Notes: generated by a model not told the origin, from the letters alone. A stretch of 64,000 nucleotides of DNA from Kordiimonas laminariae (GCF_023008165.1 NZ_JAKQZA010000004.1:372001-436000); one strand, 5' to 3'. Positions 45,248 to 56,007 are shown, counted from the stretch's first letter. A program made the numbers and translations.

Positions 45248-47140
45248 TTAAACGTCGAACTCGCTCTGTTTTTCTGCGTAGGTTTCTTCGGCTTCCATCC
45301 AAGCTGTTTCAGCCTGTTCAATCTTTTTTTCAAGCTCAGAAGCTTTCAAGCTTAAGTCCGCAACTCTATTTTCATTCCCCGCCTCATATAGAGCCGGATC
45401 ACCTAGCTTTTTATCAATGAGAGTTTTTTGGTCTGTTAGTTTTTCCAACTGAGTCTCCGCCTTCTCTACCGCACGGCGGAAGGGGGCTAGTTTTCTTCTT
45501 GCCTCGGCTGCGTTTTGGCGCGCTGCCTTTCTGGTGTCGGCTTGTTTTTCTCCACGCTTCTCTGCGCGCTCACCAGCACGAAGCTTAAGCAGATGCTGTT
45601 TGTAATCTTCGAGATCACCTTCAAAACGCTTCACATCACCATCTTCAACAAGCCAAAGACGGTCTACACAGGCCTCTACCAAGTGCCGGTCGTGGCTAAT
45701 AAGGAGTACAGCCCCATCATAATCATTGATGGCATGAATAAGAGCTTCGCGGCTATCAATATCCAAATGGTTGGTTGGCTCATCGAGAATAAGGAGTTGG
45801 GGCTTTTCAAAAGTTGCGAGTGCAAACATAAGTCGCGCTTTTTCCCCACCTGACAAGCTTTCGACTGGGCGATCAGCTTTATCAATACCAAACCCAAACC
45901 CTCCGAGGCGTGCACGTACCTTTGCCTCAATCGTATCGGGCATGAGCTTTTTTAAGTGATCAAGCGGGCTGTTTTTGGGGATGAGCTCATCAAGCTGGTG
46001 TTGTGCAAAATAGCCAATACCCAGCGTACGAGGGCGCTTTACTTTGCCGACGATGGGCTTCAGTTTATCGGCCACCAGTTTAGCGAATGTAGATTTACCG
46101 TTACCATTTGCCCCCAAGAGTGCAATCCGGTCATCCATATCAACACGGAGGTCAAGCTTTTTGAGGATCGGCTTGTTTTCTTCATAGCCAACGCTTGCTT
46201 CCTCCACAGCAATTAGAGGCGAAGAAAGCGGATCGGGCTTTGGAAACTTAAAAGGTACAGTATGTTCTTCAACCATTGTGGCAATAGGTTGCATGCGTTC
46301 GAGAGCTTTAATGCGGCTCTGTGCCTGTTTTGCCTTGCTGGCTTTGGCTTTAAAGCGGTCTACAAAGCTTTGAATATGCCTGCGCTCTGCTTCTTGTTTG
46401 GATTTAAGCGCCATTTGGCGTTCCATATTGATGCGGCGCAGTTCTTCAAATCGGTCATATCCACCTGTATAGATATTTAGTTTCTGGTTCTCAAGGTGAA
46501 CAATGTGAGTGACAGCCTTATTTAAAAGGTCTCTATCATGGCTTACGATTACTACTGTGTATGGGTAAGTCTTGAGGAAGTTCTCAAGCCACATAACACC
46601 TTCGAGATCCAGATAGTTTGTTGGTTCATCAAGCAGCAGTAGGTCAGGCCTGTTAAAAAGTACGCATGCGAGAGCAACGCGCATCCGCCAGCCACCTGAA
46701 TAGCTAGAGCAGGGGCGTGCTTGGGCTTCTTCATCAAAACCTAGACCAGCAAGAATTGTGGCGGCGCGGCTTTCGGCTGAATGGGCCTCAATATCAGCCA
46801 GGCGGGTATGGATGTCAGCAATACGATTTGGGTCAGTTGCAGTTTCTGCTTCAATATTTAAAGCCGTCAACTCTTTATTGGAGGCCAATACTGTTTCTAG
46901 AAGTGATTGGGGGCCGCCAGGAGCTTCCTGCCCAACATGGCCAACTGTCGCGCGTGGGCGCACCTTTATTTCACCTGTCTCGGGGCCGATTTCGCCCAGG
47001 ATCATCTTCAGGAGAGTTGATTTGCCTGCACCATTTCGGCCTACAAAACCTACTTTGTGGCCTGCAGGGATGCCAACTGTCGCCTGCTCAAAAAGCACAC
47101 GATCACCAATTCGATATGTGATGTCATTAATATGAAGCAT
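45248..47140 (-). CDS. ABC-F family ATP-binding protein (YheS-like)
   Basis: The 630-residue protein carries two ABC ATPase domains and no membrane part. Domain 1 has GRNGAGKST, SGGWRMRVALA and LLLDEPTNYLD; domain 2 has GANGNGKST, LSGGEKARLMFA and LILDEPTNHLD. The linker between them is basic (about 240-305), and the C-terminal tail is a long coiled coil (about 540-630), as in YheS/Uup. ABC-F proteins act on ribosomes to relieve stalled translation. The start ATG 47140 is chosen because the protein begins MLHINDITYRIG; an extension to 47176 lacks support. It is divergent from ndk. Confidence 0.95.
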   Translation of the reverse strand: MLHINDITYRIGDRVLFEQATVGIPAGHKVGFVGRNGAGKSTLLKMILGEIGPETGEIKVRPRATVGHVGQEAPGGPQSLLETVLASNKELTALNIEAETATDPNRIADIHTRLADIEAHSAESRAATILAGLGFDEEAQARPCSSYSGGWRMRVALACVLFNRPDLLLLDEPTNYLDLEGVMWLENFLKTYPYTVVIVSHDRDLLNKAVTHIVHLENQKLNIYTGGYDRFEELRRINMERQMALKSKQEAERRHIQSFVDRFKAKASKAKQAQSRIKALERMQPIATMVEEHTVPFKFPKPDPLSSPLIAVEEASVGYEENKPILKKLDLRVDMDDRIALLGANGNGKSTFAKLVADKLKPIVGKVKRPRTLGIGYFAQHQLDELIPKNSPLDHLKKLMPDTIEAKVRARLGGFGFGIDKADRPVESLSGGEKARLMFALATFEKPQLLILDEPTNHLDIDSREALIHAINDYDGAVLLISHDRHLVEACVDRLWLVEDGDVKRFEGDLEDYKQHLLKLRAGERAEKRGEKQADTRKAARQNAAEARRKLAPFRRAVEKAETQLEKLTDQKTLIDKKLGDPALYEAGNENRVADLSLKASELEKKIEQAETAWMEAEETYAEKQSEFDV

Positions 47141-47270
47141 GAGCGGGGAAGTATCACACCGTTTGGTTCGCTGCAATGAAGGAATATAAACTCTTTGCTA
47201 TTAGATGCAGGGTTGGTTATAAGGCGCGCGAATCAAAGTTTTAACCCAACCTTCTTGAAGGGATAGTCAC

Positions 47271-47693
47271 ATGGCTGTGCAAAGAACATTTTCTATCATT
47301 AAACCAGATGCAACTAACCGTAACCTTACTGGTGCAATTAACGCGATCTTCGAAAAAGCTGGTCTACGTATCGTAGGTCAAAAGCGTATCCAAATGACTC
47401 AAGCACAAGCTGAGACATTTTACGCTGTTCACTCTGAGCGCCCATTCTTTGGTGAGCTTGTTGAGTTCATGACATCAGCGCCTGTTGTTGTTCAAGTTCT
47501 TGAAGGTGAAAATGCTGTTCTTGCACACCGTGAAGTGATGGGTGCAACAAACCCGGCAGAAGCTGCTGAAGGTACTGTACGTAAAGAATTCGCTCTTTCA
47601 ATCGGCGAAAACTCTGTACACGGTTCTGACAGTGAAGAAAACGCAGCGATCGAAATCGCTCAGTTCTTCTCTGGTAACGAGATCGTTGGCTAA
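47271..47693 (+). CDS. ndk: Nucleoside diphosphate kinase
   Basis: This 140-residue enzyme balances nucleoside triphosphates by a phosphohistidine intermediate on His117 in NSVHGSDS. The opening [12 protein letters not shown] is typical. It has its own terminator and is probably monocistronic. Confidence 0.98.
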   Translation: MAVQRTFSIIKPDATNRNLTGAINAIFEKAGLRIVGQKRIQMTQAQAETFYAVHSERPFFGELVEFMTSAPVVVQVLEGENAVLAHREVMGATNPAEAAEGTVRKEFALSIGENSVHGSDSEENAAIEIAQFFSGNEIVG

Positions 47694-47747
47694 TCAGCCA
47701 AAAAAGTTTGTCTAAGAGCTATTAGGCACGCGGTTCATTCCGCAGGA

Positions 47748-47777
47748 AAGGGCTACCCGATTGGGTAGCCCTTTTTA
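47748..47777 (+). terminator. Intrinsic terminator of ndk
   Basis: AAAGGGCTACCC and GGGTAGCCCTTT pair perfectly around GATT and are followed by more T. It also sits just past the end of the convergent lipoprotein gene and may act in both directions. Confidence 0.93.
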
Positions 47778-47784
47778 ATTTTAA

Positions 47785-48729
47785 CTATCCAATAGAGGGG
47801 AAGAAGCTGCGGCAATCTTGATTGCCTGTTTTTAAAATTGCAAAAGGTGAAATTCTGCCCCAGTTTTCTCCGATGTTCAGATGCACATCACGAACGTTAG
47901 GGACGTATGCTAGGGAATTAGGGATTCTTAAGCAGTATGCGATTTGTTCATTCTGAAAATCAGCTGTGATTGCGATCGCAACAGGGGTAATGTCTAGAAC
48001 TAGATCTCTAGATAGACCCTCACCGGTAAAGGTCATTTGAAGAGGATCAAGTAGGTTTTCTCCGTCAAATGGCTCAAAATCCATGTAATCATCCATACAT
48101 TCGGCTGGATCACGATAATCATAAGTTATTAAAGCGTCCTTCATTGGAGTTTCTGCAAGCCGAACACTTTGGTTGCCATTGAGACCTTTTAACTCAAGAA
48201 TGAATTTTCCTTCATCATTCCAATCATCGGAATCTGCAACCACTAGAGGTTCATATTTTCCGTGAATAGAATGGCCAACACCACCTGTTAATTGTCCATT
48301 TGCGAGTTGCATTCTGCCTAAACTGAATACCAGCTGAGCCGTAGGGTGTTTGGTTCGAAGTTGTTCCATGGTTCGTTGAACATGAAGAAATGATTGACCA
48401 ATATACTCTCCGAAAGCTGCAACGCCGTCGTTTTCGCTTTCAATAACAAGGGGATAAGCAATACGCGTTGTGTTTAGCTCATTACAGGTCATTGAATTTA
48501 TATTGTATGATGATGTCGTGAGTTCACCGTCAGCTGGGTTACTAAATGTTCGGCGGTTAGGATAATCTGCTCCCCAGTTACTTGTGTGAGCACCAAGGTT
48601 TAGCCCGCCATTATTTTCGCTGCTTATCTCAACACCATGAATGTCGGGTTCAGGGTTGCCGGAGGTGTACGCACAAGCCGCGACAGTAGAGATTGTAAGA
48701 ATAGAAATTAAAGATTTGAGAGATTTCAT
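47785..48729 (-). CDS. Putative lipoprotein of unknown function
   Basis: The 314-residue frame starts at ATG 48729 with AAAGAGG seven bases upstream; a longer frame to 48762 is unlikely. Residues 1-18 are a lipoprotein signal, with VAAC as lipobox and Cys19 as the acylated residue. The mature part is acidic, contains four more cysteines (in MTCNEL, AECMDD, AYCLRI and QDCRSF) and no repeat or catalytic motif that I recognise. Cysteine pairing in the periplasm is likely. It stands alone between ndk and purN, with over 200 bp before it, and looks like an accessory gene in otherwise core surroundings. Confidence 0.75.
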   Translation of the reverse strand: MKSLKSLISILTISTVAACAYTSGNPEPDIHGVEISSENNGGLNLGAHTSNWGADYPNRRTFSNPADGELTTSSYNINSMTCNELNTTRIAYPLVIESENDGVAAFGEYIGQSFLHVQRTMEQLRTKHPTAQLVFSLGRMQLANGQLTGGVGHSIHGKYEPLVVADSDDWNDEGKFILELKGLNGNQSVRLAETPMKDALITYDYRDPAECMDDYMDFEPFDGENLLDPLQMTFTGEGLSRDLVLDITPVAIAITADFQNEQIAYCLRIPNSLAYVPNVRDVHLNIGENWGRISPFAILKTGNQDCRSFFPSIG

Positions 48730-48892
48730 TATCGACCTCTTTCGTTTATGAAATACCCTCATAGGTATAAAAGTAATCGATTAATAAACTATTTATACTA
48801 ATAGGTTGTATTTGGTTGTGGTTTGAACGTTGTCCTTGAAGAGTGCTATTTGAACGCGGGAACTTAAAGTTTAGGCTGAAATTTAGTGTGAA

Positions 48893-48930
48893 GAGTTTCG
48901 GGTATCGAGCTCCCGGAATACTCGAAACTC
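48893..48930 (-). terminator. Possible terminator of purM-purN
   Basis: Arms of 13 bases, GAGTTTCGGGTAT and ATACTCGAAACTC with one G-T pair, enclose a 12-base loop. The stem begins 16 bp after the purN stop. There is no good T run on the minus strand, so the terminator role is uncertain. Confidence 0.45.
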
Positions 48931-48946
48931 TATTTATGGACTTAAC

Positions 48947-49600
48947 CTACTTTGTAGCTGGGCTGATGATACCTACATCACCCGAGTCTATGCCATTAAA
49001 TGCTACTTTGTTGCCAGATACCCGAGCTTTACCTTCGGCGATCATTCGGATAGCAGCTGGATACATTTTATGTTCATAAGTCAATGTTTTAGCAGCAAGG
49101 CTTTCTGGTGTTTCATCATATGCAATGGGAACTGCGGCTTGCATCAGGATCGGGCCATTATCCATTTCCGGTCGCACAAAGTGGATTGTGCAACCGCCAA
49201 AGCGCACACCGTCTTCAATAGCCCGCGCATGGGTATGAAGGCCCTTATATGAAGGAAGTAGAGAAGGGTGGATGTTGATCATGCGATCACGCCAGCGGTT
49301 TACAAAATCCGAATTTAAGATGCGCATAAAGCCCGCAAGGCAGACAAGTTCTACATTATGTTCTTTCAAACAATTATGAACCGCACCTTCAAATGCCTCT
49401 CGAGTTTCGAAGTTTTTATGATCAATGCAAATTGCATTGATCCCAGCCTTTTCTGCACGCTCCAAGCCTTTGGCCTCTGGCCGATTTGATATAACGACCT
49501 GTATTTCAGCAGGATAATCAGCTTCAGCGCAAGCATCAATAATGGCCTGTAAATTGGTGCCGCTACCTGAGATCATTACACCTAATTTAAGTTTTGCCAC
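48947..49600 (-). CDS. purN: Phosphoribosylglycinamide formyltransferase
   Basis: This 217-residue enzyme adds a formyl group from 10-formyl-THF in purine synthesis. Motifs are VMISGSGTNLQAII, AGFMRIL, NIHPSLLPSYKG and HFVRPEMDNGPI with the catalytic Asn-His-Asp set. The start is GTG 49600, eight bases after GAGGAG. It follows purM by 5 bp, forming the usual purMN operon. Confidence 0.97.
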   Translation of the reverse strand: MAKLKLGVMISGSGTNLQAIIDACAEADYPAEIQVVISNRPEAKGLERAEKAGINAICIDHKNFETREAFEGAVHNCLKEHNVELVCLAGFMRILNSDFVNRWRDRMINIHPSLLPSYKGLHTHARAIEDGVRFGGCTIHFVRPEMDNGPILMQAAVPIAYDETPESLAAKTLTYEHKMYPAAIRMIAEGKARVSGNKVAFNGIDSGDVGIISPATK

Positions 49601-49605
49601 GGGTG

Positions 49606-50709
49606 TTACTCCTCACCAGTGATTGCGGACCAATCAGTATCAGAGCCCCAGGAGTTTGCTTTACCTGTTACACGACATTTGGGTTTGCCTTCGCCGCTTG
49701 TAATCTTGCCGATTTCGTAAACCGTTTCGCCGTGCTTTTCGAGAAGCGCTTTTGTTGCTGCAACATTTTCGGCGGCAACTACAACAACCATACCAATACC
49801 GCAGTTAAATGTGCGGGCCATCTCTCTGGTTTCGATATTACCTTCCTGTTGTAGCCAACCGAAAATACCAGGCAATTCCCAAACGCTACTATCTACTTCA
49901 GCGATGGTATCTTTTGGCATTACACGTGGAATGTTCTCCAGAAAGCCGCCACCCGTAATATGGGAAAGGGCTTTTACATAGCCAGCCTTTGTTGCAGCAA
50001 GGGTGCTTTTTACATAAATCTTTGTTGGCGCGAGAAGAGCTTCACCAAGCGAACAATCATCAAATGGGGCTTTATCTGAATAATTATAGCCTTTGTCGCC
50101 TACGATACGGCGGATCAAGCTGTAGCCGTTTGAATGCGTGCCATTCGACGCCAAACCTAGCAAAACATCGCCTTCCGCAACAGTAGAGCCATCTAGTAAG
50201 GTGCCACGTTCCGCTGCTCCCACGCTAAAGCCAGCTAGATCATAATCTGCCCCTTGATACATGCCCGGCATTTCGGCAGTTTCACCGCCAATAAGTGCAC
50301 AGCCCGATTGACGACAGCCTTCAGCGATACCTGCTACAACATCTGTCATTTGTGCAACATCAAGATTGCCTGTTGCCATGTAATCAAGAAACAAGAGTGG
50401 TTCAGCACCTTGAACAACAAGATCATTTACGCACATTGCTACAAGATCGATCCCAACTGTATCATGTTTCCCGGCATCAATTGCTACTTTGAGCTTGGTG
50501 CCCACACCGTCATTGGCCGCAACCAATATAGGATCCGTGAAACCCGCAGCTTTCAGGTCAAAAAGACCCCCAAAGCCTCCCAGATCGGCATCGGCGCCAG
50601 ATCTGCGTGTGCTGGCTGCAAGTGGTTTGATGTTTTCTACAAGTGCTTCACCAGCATCAATATCAACGCCAGCGTCTCGGTATGTGTAAGATTGATTGTC
50701 GTTCGACAC
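49606..50709 (-). CDS. purM: Phosphoribosylformylglycinamidine cyclo-ligase
   Basis: This 367-residue enzyme closes the imidazole ring to give AIR in purine synthesis. Motifs are [37 protein letters not shown] and [16 protein letters not shown]. The start is GTG 50709. It is divergent from the DUF2066 gene, the standard alphaproteobacterial arrangement. Confidence 0.97.
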   Translation of the reverse strand: MSNDNQSYTYRDAGVDIDAGEALVENIKPLAASTRRSGADADLGGFGGLFDLKAAGFTDPILVAANDGVGTKLKVAIDAGKHDTVGIDLVAMCVNDLVVQGAEPLLFLDYMATGNLDVAQMTDVVAGIAEGCRQSGCALIGGETAEMPGMYQGADYDLAGFSVGAAERGTLLDGSTVAEGDVLLGLASNGTHSNGYSLIRRIVGDKGYNYSDKAPFDDCSLGEALLAPTKIYVKSTLAATKAGYVKALSHITGGGFLENIPRVMPKDTIAEVDSSVWELPGIFGWLQQEGNIETREMARTFNCGIGMVVVVAAENVAATKALLEKHGETVYEIGKITSGEGKPKCRVTGKANSWGSDTDWSAITGEE

Positions 50710-50831
50710 GGAACACCCCTGTTCGTTGCCCTAAAGTCGGCCCATTAGCATGCCAGAACATATGCGAAGTGGTGGTGTACATTTGTTCTCGCAAATACGT
50801 TTGAGGGCGTTATAGTGAGGCAAATTTATTA

Positions 50832-51950
50832 ATGAAAGTGCGAATACGCAAGCTGTTGAGAAATATGAAGGTTTTATTCCGTATAAGTGCAGTAATGACA
50901 CTATGTTTTGTGAGTGTTTTGAGTTTTGGTCATTCTTCATTGGCTCAAACCACAGAATCGCTTGATCGCCTTTTCACTATTAAAGCCATTAAAGTGGATG
51001 AAACCGCACGCCGAGCCAGCGAAGCTCAAAGAACAGCACTTGCTAAAGCTGAACTTGAAGCGTTTGATAAATTGCTGTTGAAGGTTACACAGCCTGAAGG
51101 TCGCGCTATTCTACCAGAAATAACTACTGCAGAAAAACAATCCCTGATAAGCGGGTTGGAGATCGTGGAAGAAAGCTCATCTTCCCGGAGATATACAGCA
51201 ACGCTGAACGTACGATTTGAACCTTCTCTCGTTAGTCAGTTCCTTGCGCGTTATCACGTACCTCATGTTTTGAGTGTGGGACGCGGTTTAGTAGTTTTCT
51301 ACGCCTTTGAGGATGGTTTGAATGAATACCTATGGCAGAGAAACACATCAAGTGATGCTGCTATTGATCAAGTAGACTGGATCAACCGAATTCGAAACTA
51401 CACTTTCCCTGTAGGTGGGCTGAGAGAGCGAGCTTTAGTGTCCTATGAGGAAGTTAAAGAGCTGGATTTAAGCAAGCGTGACCGTTTACTCGCTTTCTAT
51501 AATTTGCCTTCTGTTTTATTTATTCACTCGACCTGGAATGTCCAGTCTTCATCGTTGTCTTATAAGTTTAAATTATCGGATGATAATCTTGTGGGTGATG
51601 GATATATTGAGGCTGCTACATCAATTGAAGCTCAAGAAACTATGTTTGAAGAGGTTTTGGAGCAGATTGACAGTGTTTGGCGCTCCCAACTGCTTGTCGA
51701 TACCGGGCAGGGCGGTTCAATGGACGTTCTTCTCGAAACTACATCCCTTGAAAGTTTGGTTGAGGTAGAAAAAAAGCTGGCCGATGTTACACTTGTTCAA
51801 AATGTAAAGATTGATGAAGTTGGATTACCTTTTAGTCGGATTTCTTTTCTTTATACCGGCAGAGAAGATCAATTAGTGGTCGCACTAAGGTTTGCAGGAT
51901 TGAACCTTGAAGAATACGGCGAAGAGCGATTGCTTAAAGCTAGAAACTGA
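50832..51950 (+). CDS. DUF2066 domain-containing exported protein
   Basis: The 372-residue protein has a long basic n-region and a hydrophobic core ending in SSLAQ, so it is exported; a later ATG (residue 12) would give a more usual signal peptide. The body matches DUF2066 in layout: TIKAIKVDETARRASEAQRTALAKA near residue 50 (VDETA, AQRTAL), then a central region and a C-terminal segment with LLETTSLESLVEVEKKL. No function is established. It stands between purM and perM, a position conserved across alphaproteobacteria. Confidence 0.88.
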   Translation: MKVRIRKLLRNMKVLFRISAVMTLCFVSVLSFGHSSLAQTTESLDRLFTIKAIKVDETARRASEAQRTALAKAELEAFDKLLLKVTQPEGRAILPEITTAEKQSLISGLEIVEESSSSRRYTATLNVRFEPSLVSQFLARYHVPHVLSVGRGLVVFYAFEDGLNEYLWQRNTSSDAAIDQVDWINRIRNYTFPVGGLRERALVSYEEVKELDLSKRDRLLAFYNLPSVLFIHSTWNVQSSSLSYKFKLSDDNLVGDGYIEAATSIEAQETMFEEVLEQIDSVWRSQLLVDTGQGGSMDVLLETTSLESLVEVEKKLADVTLVQNVKIDEVGLPFSRISFLYTGREDQLVVALRFAGLNLEEYGEERLLKARN

Positions 51951-51967
51951 ATCTTATAGAGGGATTT

Positions 51968-53092
51968 ATGAATAGGTGGGTTTTAATCGCTTCAGCCGCA
52001 GTAGTTGGATTATTTGCGTATCTAACTTGGGGGGTACTGTTACCGTTTATGGCGGGCTTGGCTATCGCCTATTTTCTTGATCCAGTCGCAGATGTTCTTG
52101 AAGAACGAAATGTTCCAAGGGGAGCTGCAGCAGCGCTTGTTATCTTCTTATTCTTTTTAATTATTGTAGCAGTTATTTTGGCTATGTGGCCGATTTTGCA
52201 ATCTCAAATCGGGGCTGTCGCGGAAACATTGCCTAAAACCTTGGCTAATCTGCGCCCTTGGATTAACGAAACTCTGCAGTCCCTCCATGATGATTTAGGT
52301 TTGCCTATCGGAACTGATGTTGAGAGCGTTTTAGGAACATATTCAGATGAATTGTTGGCTCAGGTAAAAGCGGGCGCAACAGGGGTTCTTAAGGGAAGTC
52401 TGGCGATCTTCAATATTTTCAGCTTGGCGCTGATTTCGCCCGTAGTTGCTTTTTATCTTCTACGCGATTGGGACTTGATTGTTGCGAAACTAAATAGCTG
52501 GCTTCCTCCAGCAGCGGCTGATGATATTAGGGAGCAGTGTGTAAAGATTGATGAGGTACTTGCTGGGTTTGTACGAGGTCAATTGCTGGTTAGCACAACA
52601 ATGGGGGTAATGTACGGTATTGGCTGGTATTTAACAGGACTTGAGTTCGCGTTGGTACTTGGTGTGTTGGCAGGCGTTATGTCTTTCATACCATTTGTTG
52701 GCGCTTTGTTTGCGGCGATCGTTGCTGTAGCCATGGCAATAGGTCAGTGGGGCTTTGATCCTGCACAGGTTGGCCTTGTCGCTGCGGTATTTGTGGTGGT
52801 ACAAGCTGTTGAAAGCTCTTTCTTAACACCTCGTTTGGTGGGTGAGAGAGTAGGTTTACACCCGGTTTGGGTACTGTTTGCGGTGTTCGCTGGTGGCGAG
52901 GTCGCTGGCTTCCTTGGAGTACTTATTGCCGTTCCGGCAGCTGCGGCAATTGCAGTTCTGGTACGTTACTGGATTGACAGATACCTTGATCATTATGATA
53001 TCACCGAGGTGACAGCGGATAACGCTGAAGATAGTTTAGAGTCTACAGAAAAGGCTGAAGATAGTGACAGCAGCACGCCAGATACCGTTTGA
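51968..53092 (+). CDS. AI-2E/PerM family membrane transporter
   Basis: The 374-residue protein has about eight membrane helices in the AI-2E/PerM pattern: paired N-terminal helices (about 1-70), a soluble segment (75-145), and a C-terminal helix bundle with the ESSFLTPRLVGERVGLHPVWVLFA signature (ESSFLTPRLVG, LHPVWVLFA). Substrates of most family members are unknown. The last 45 residues are acidic and cytoplasmic. Its end overlaps the start of the HdaA gene by 29 bases. Confidence 0.92.
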   Translation: MNRWVLIASAAVVGLFAYLTWGVLLPFMAGLAIAYFLDPVADVLEERNVPRGAAAALVIFLFFLIIVAVILAMWPILQSQIGAVAETLPKTLANLRPWINETLQSLHDDLGLPIGTDVESVLGTYSDELLAQVKAGATGVLKGSLAIFNIFSLALISPVVAFYLLRDWDLIVAKLNSWLPPAAADDIREQCVKIDEVLAGFVRGQLLVSTTMGVMYGIGWYLTGLEFALVLGVLAGVMSFIPFVGALFAAIVAVAMAIGQWGFDPAQVGLVAAVFVVVQAVESSFLTPRLVGERVGLHPVWVLFAVFAGGEVAGFLGVLIAVPAAAAIAVLVRYWIDRYLDHYDITEVTADNAEDSLESTEKAEDSDSSTPDTV

Positions 53093-53735
53093 TCTAGAGA
53101 TAGCGCCTAGTTATGCAATGCGTGATTTCATTGTTTCTGATTCAAATGCAGAGGCTTTCTCGCTTCTAGACAATATTGATGAATGGCCAAGCCATGTGGC
53201 CGCTGTTGTTGGCGCTAAAGCTTCCGGTAAATCCCACCTATCTCAAGCGTGGGCACACGAAGTAGGTGCTGTGTTTTTTGGCGAAGATATTGTTATCAGC
53301 GAATTGCCTGCAGGATCGGTTATTGTTTTTGAAGATGCTGATAAAGCTGGATTAGATGATGATACATTTTTCCATCTTTTTAACTGGATTAAAGAGATTG
53401 GTGCAAAGCTACTTATTACATCCGAGCTCGAGCCTAATCGGTGGAATGTAGGGCTGCCGGATTTAAAATCCAGGCTAGCGACAATACCTGTAGCAAATAT
53501 TAAAGAACCAGATGATGAACTATTAATGGTTCTCCTGATTAAATTGTTTTCAGACAGGCAGTTACAGGTCGATATGAATGTGATACGTTATATTTTGCCT
53601 CGTATTGAACGCTCTTTTCAAGCGGTAATGGCTTTTGTGGAAGAATTAGATTCTATGGCACTCGCTGATAAGCGGAAGATTACCAAGACACTGGCTAAGC
53701 AGTGTCTCGACAAACGTGGCGGCGTAGAAATGTAA
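53064..53735 (+). CDS. hdaA: DnaA regulatory inactivator HdaA (DnaA-like AAA+ protein)
   Basis: The 223-residue protein resembles the AAA+ part of DnaA without its DNA-binding domain, as Hda does. QIPFDL at residues 6-11 fits the beta-clamp binding motif (QxxFxL-like), and the P-loop GAKASGKS is at 50-57. Hda proteins with the clamp stimulate DnaA-ATP hydrolysis after initiation. The start GTG 53064 lies inside the perM end. The neighbourhood perM-hdaA-ppk is typical of alphaproteobacteria. Confidence 0.93.
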   Translation: MTAARQIPFDLEIAPSYAMRDFIVSDSNAEAFSLLDNIDEWPSHVAAVVGAKASGKSHLSQAWAHEVGAVFFGEDIVISELPAGSVIVFEDADKAGLDDDTFFHLFNWIKEIGAKLLITSELEPNRWNVGLPDLKSRLATIPVANIKEPDDELLMVLLIKLFSDRQLQVDMNVIRYILPRIERSFQAVMAFVEELDSMALADKRKITKTLAKQCLDKRGGVEM

Positions 53736-53784
53736 TAAATCCTGTTTAGATCATTTCACTTGATCTAAAGCGAAGGAGAAAAAA

Positions 53785-55998
53785 ATGGCGGATGGTGACA
53801 TCAAGCATACTGAAAATTCAGCGAAAGCTGTACTATCAGCTATGAGCCGTGAAGAAATTAGCGCTTATGTTAAATCTCTGCCTAAGCATGAAAGATACCT
53901 GAACCGCGAGCTAAGCTGGCTTATGTTCAATATTCGCGTGCTTGAAGAAGCCGAAAACCCTAGGCACCCACTTCTTGAACGACTGAGATTTCTTTCTATT
54001 TCAGGTAATAACCTAGATGAATTTTATATGGTGCGCGTGGCGGGCCTTCGTGGACAGGCCGATGCTGGTGTTGATGTAACATCAGATGATGGTCTAACAC
54101 CACAGCAGCAGCTTCAGCAGATCAATGAGCTTGCCGACAAGCTTATGGCGAAGCAACAGGAAGTTTGGGCGACCCTTCGGGTTGAAATGCGAGCGCATGA
54201 GATTTCTTTGCTCTCAAAAGAAGAAATTACGGACAAAGACCGGAACTGGGTGGAAACTTATTTCCTCGAAAATGTGTTTCCTGTTCTTACCCCAATTGCT
54301 GTTGATCCTGCGCATCCATTCCCGTTTATTCCAAACCTTGGCTTCACCATGGCCCTTTCACTTGTTCGCGAGAGCGATAATAAGGAAATGGTGGCGTTGC
54401 TACCTGTGCCGCAACATGTGAAGCGGTTTGTAAGGTTGCCTGGTGGAGAAGGAATTCGGTTCGCTTCTCTTGAATTGATTTTAGAACTCTTTTTAGGGCA
54501 ATTGTTCCCTGGATACAGGGTTCTTGGAAACGGTGTATTCCGCGTTCTTCGGGATAGTGATCTGGATATTGAGGAAGAAGCCGAGGATCTCGTTCGGTTG
54601 TTTGAAACAGCGCTTAAACGCAGGCGTCGCGGTCGAGTTATCAGGCTGAAGATTGATGCTGCAATGCCAGAAGAGCTCCGATCACTGGTTATCTCTCGAT
54701 TAGATGCAACGGAAGGTGCTGTTGTTGTCGTTGAGGGCATTCTGGGCATTAATGAAACTTCCCAGCTGATTGTTGATGATAAGCCAGAGCTCAAGTTTAA
54801 ACCTTATATTCCGCGTTATCCGGAACGTGTGCGGGACTTTGGTGGTGATATTTTCAAAGCTATCAAAGCTAAGGATTTTGTTGTTCATCACCCATATGAA
54901 TCTTTTGACGTTGTTCACGCATTTCTAAGACAAGCGGCAAGGGATCCTGATGTCGTAGCTATCAAGCAAACTCTTTACCGGGCGGGTTCTCAGTCACTTA
55001 TTATTGCAGCCCTTATAGAAGCCGCAGAAGCAGGAAAGCAGGTTACCGCGGTTGTTGAGCTTAAGGCTAGGTTTGATGAAGAACAGAACATCAAGTGGGC
55101 CCGAGATTTAGAGCGTGCGGGTGTGCACGTAGTTTTCGGTTTCATTGATCTTAAGACACATGCCAAAATATCAATGGTTGTGCGCCGTGAAGGTAGCAAA
55201 CTAAGAAGCTATATGCACTTTGGTACCGGTAATTATCATCCAATTACAGCTAAGATATATACTGATTTATCCTATTTCACGGCTGATCCAGTGCTTGCAC
55301 AGGATACCACCAAGATGTTTAATTTCCTGACTGGTTACGTAGAGCCTACAGATCTTCAAAAGCTGGTATTATCGCCCTTCAATATCAGAAAGCACCTTAT
55401 TGAACTCATTGATAACGAGATTGAAATCGCGCGGTCTGGGGGTAAGGGGGCAATTTGGATCAAATTAAATTCACTATTGGACCCAAAGATTATCGATAAA
55501 CTCTATGAAGCGTCTATGAATGGTGTGGAGATAGATTGTATCGTAAGAGGAATTTGCACGTTAAGGCCTGGAATTAAGGGGTTGAGCGAGAATATCCGTG
55601 TACGCTCAATTGTGGGCCGTTTTCTTGAGCATGCCCGTATCTGCTGTTTTGGGAACGGTCATGGACTTCCTTCCAGACAAGCTAAGGTCTTTATCTCCAG
55701 TGCGGATTGGATGCCTAGAAACTTTAATCGGCGTGTTGAAACACTTGTCCCGATCGAAAACCCAACTGTTCATGATCAGATTATGGGGCAGGTTATGGCT
55801 GCTAATCTTAAGGATAACGCGCAATCCTGGACTATGTTACCAGATGGTGATTTCGAACGTAATAAAGTGGAAGAGGGCGAGGAACAGTTTATTGCCCACC
55901 ACTATTTCATGACGAACGCTTCGCTTTCTGGGCGTGGTAAAGCTCTGGATGAAGGCACTGAAATTCAACCGCTCATTCAGTATGACTATGAAGAGTAA
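53785..55998 (+). CDS. ppk: Polyphosphate kinase 1
   Basis: This 737-residue enzyme makes polyphosphate from ATP reversibly. The N-terminal domain ([20 protein letters not shown], in pieces RELSWL and FNIRVL) and head domain precede two phospholipase-D-like catalytic domains. The autophosphorylated His is His478 in MHFGTGNYH, and the second catalytic His is His616 in [11 protein letters not shown]. The start ATG has GAAGGAG upstream. It is 9 bp before ppx, so synthesis and breakdown of polyphosphate are coexpressed. Confidence 0.97.
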   Translation: MADGDIKHTENSAKAVLSAMSREEISAYVKSLPKHERYLNRELSWLMFNIRVLEEAENPRHPLLERLRFLSISGNNLDEFYMVRVAGLRGQADAGVDVTSDDGLTPQQQLQQINELADKLMAKQQEVWATLRVEMRAHEISLLSKEEITDKDRNWVETYFLENVFPVLTPIAVDPAHPFPFIPNLGFTMALSLVRESDNKEMVALLPVPQHVKRFVRLPGGEGIRFASLELILELFLGQLFPGYRVLGNGVFRVLRDSDLDIEEEAEDLVRLFETALKRRRRGRVIRLKIDAAMPEELRSLVISRLDATEGAVVVVEGILGINETSQLIVDDKPELKFKPYIPRYPERVRDFGGDIFKAIKAKDFVVHHPYESFDVVHAFLRQAARDPDVVAIKQTLYRAGSQSLIIAALIEAAEAGKQVTAVVELKARFDEEQNIKWARDLERAGVHVVFGFIDLKTHAKISMVVRREGSKLRSYMHFGTGNYHPITAKIYTDLSYFTADPVLAQDTTKMFNFLTGYVEPTDLQKLVLSPFNIRKHLIELIDNEIEIARSGGKGAIWIKLNSLLDPKIIDKLYEASMNGVEIDCIVRGICTLRPGIKGLSENIRVRSIVGRFLEHARICCFGNGHGLPSRQAKVFISSADWMPRNFNRRVETLVPIENPTVHDQIMGQVMAANLKDNAQSWTMLPDGDFERNKVEEGEEQFIAHHYFMTNASLSGRGKALDEGTEIQPLIQYDYEE

Positions 55999-56007
55999 CG
56001 AGACTGT

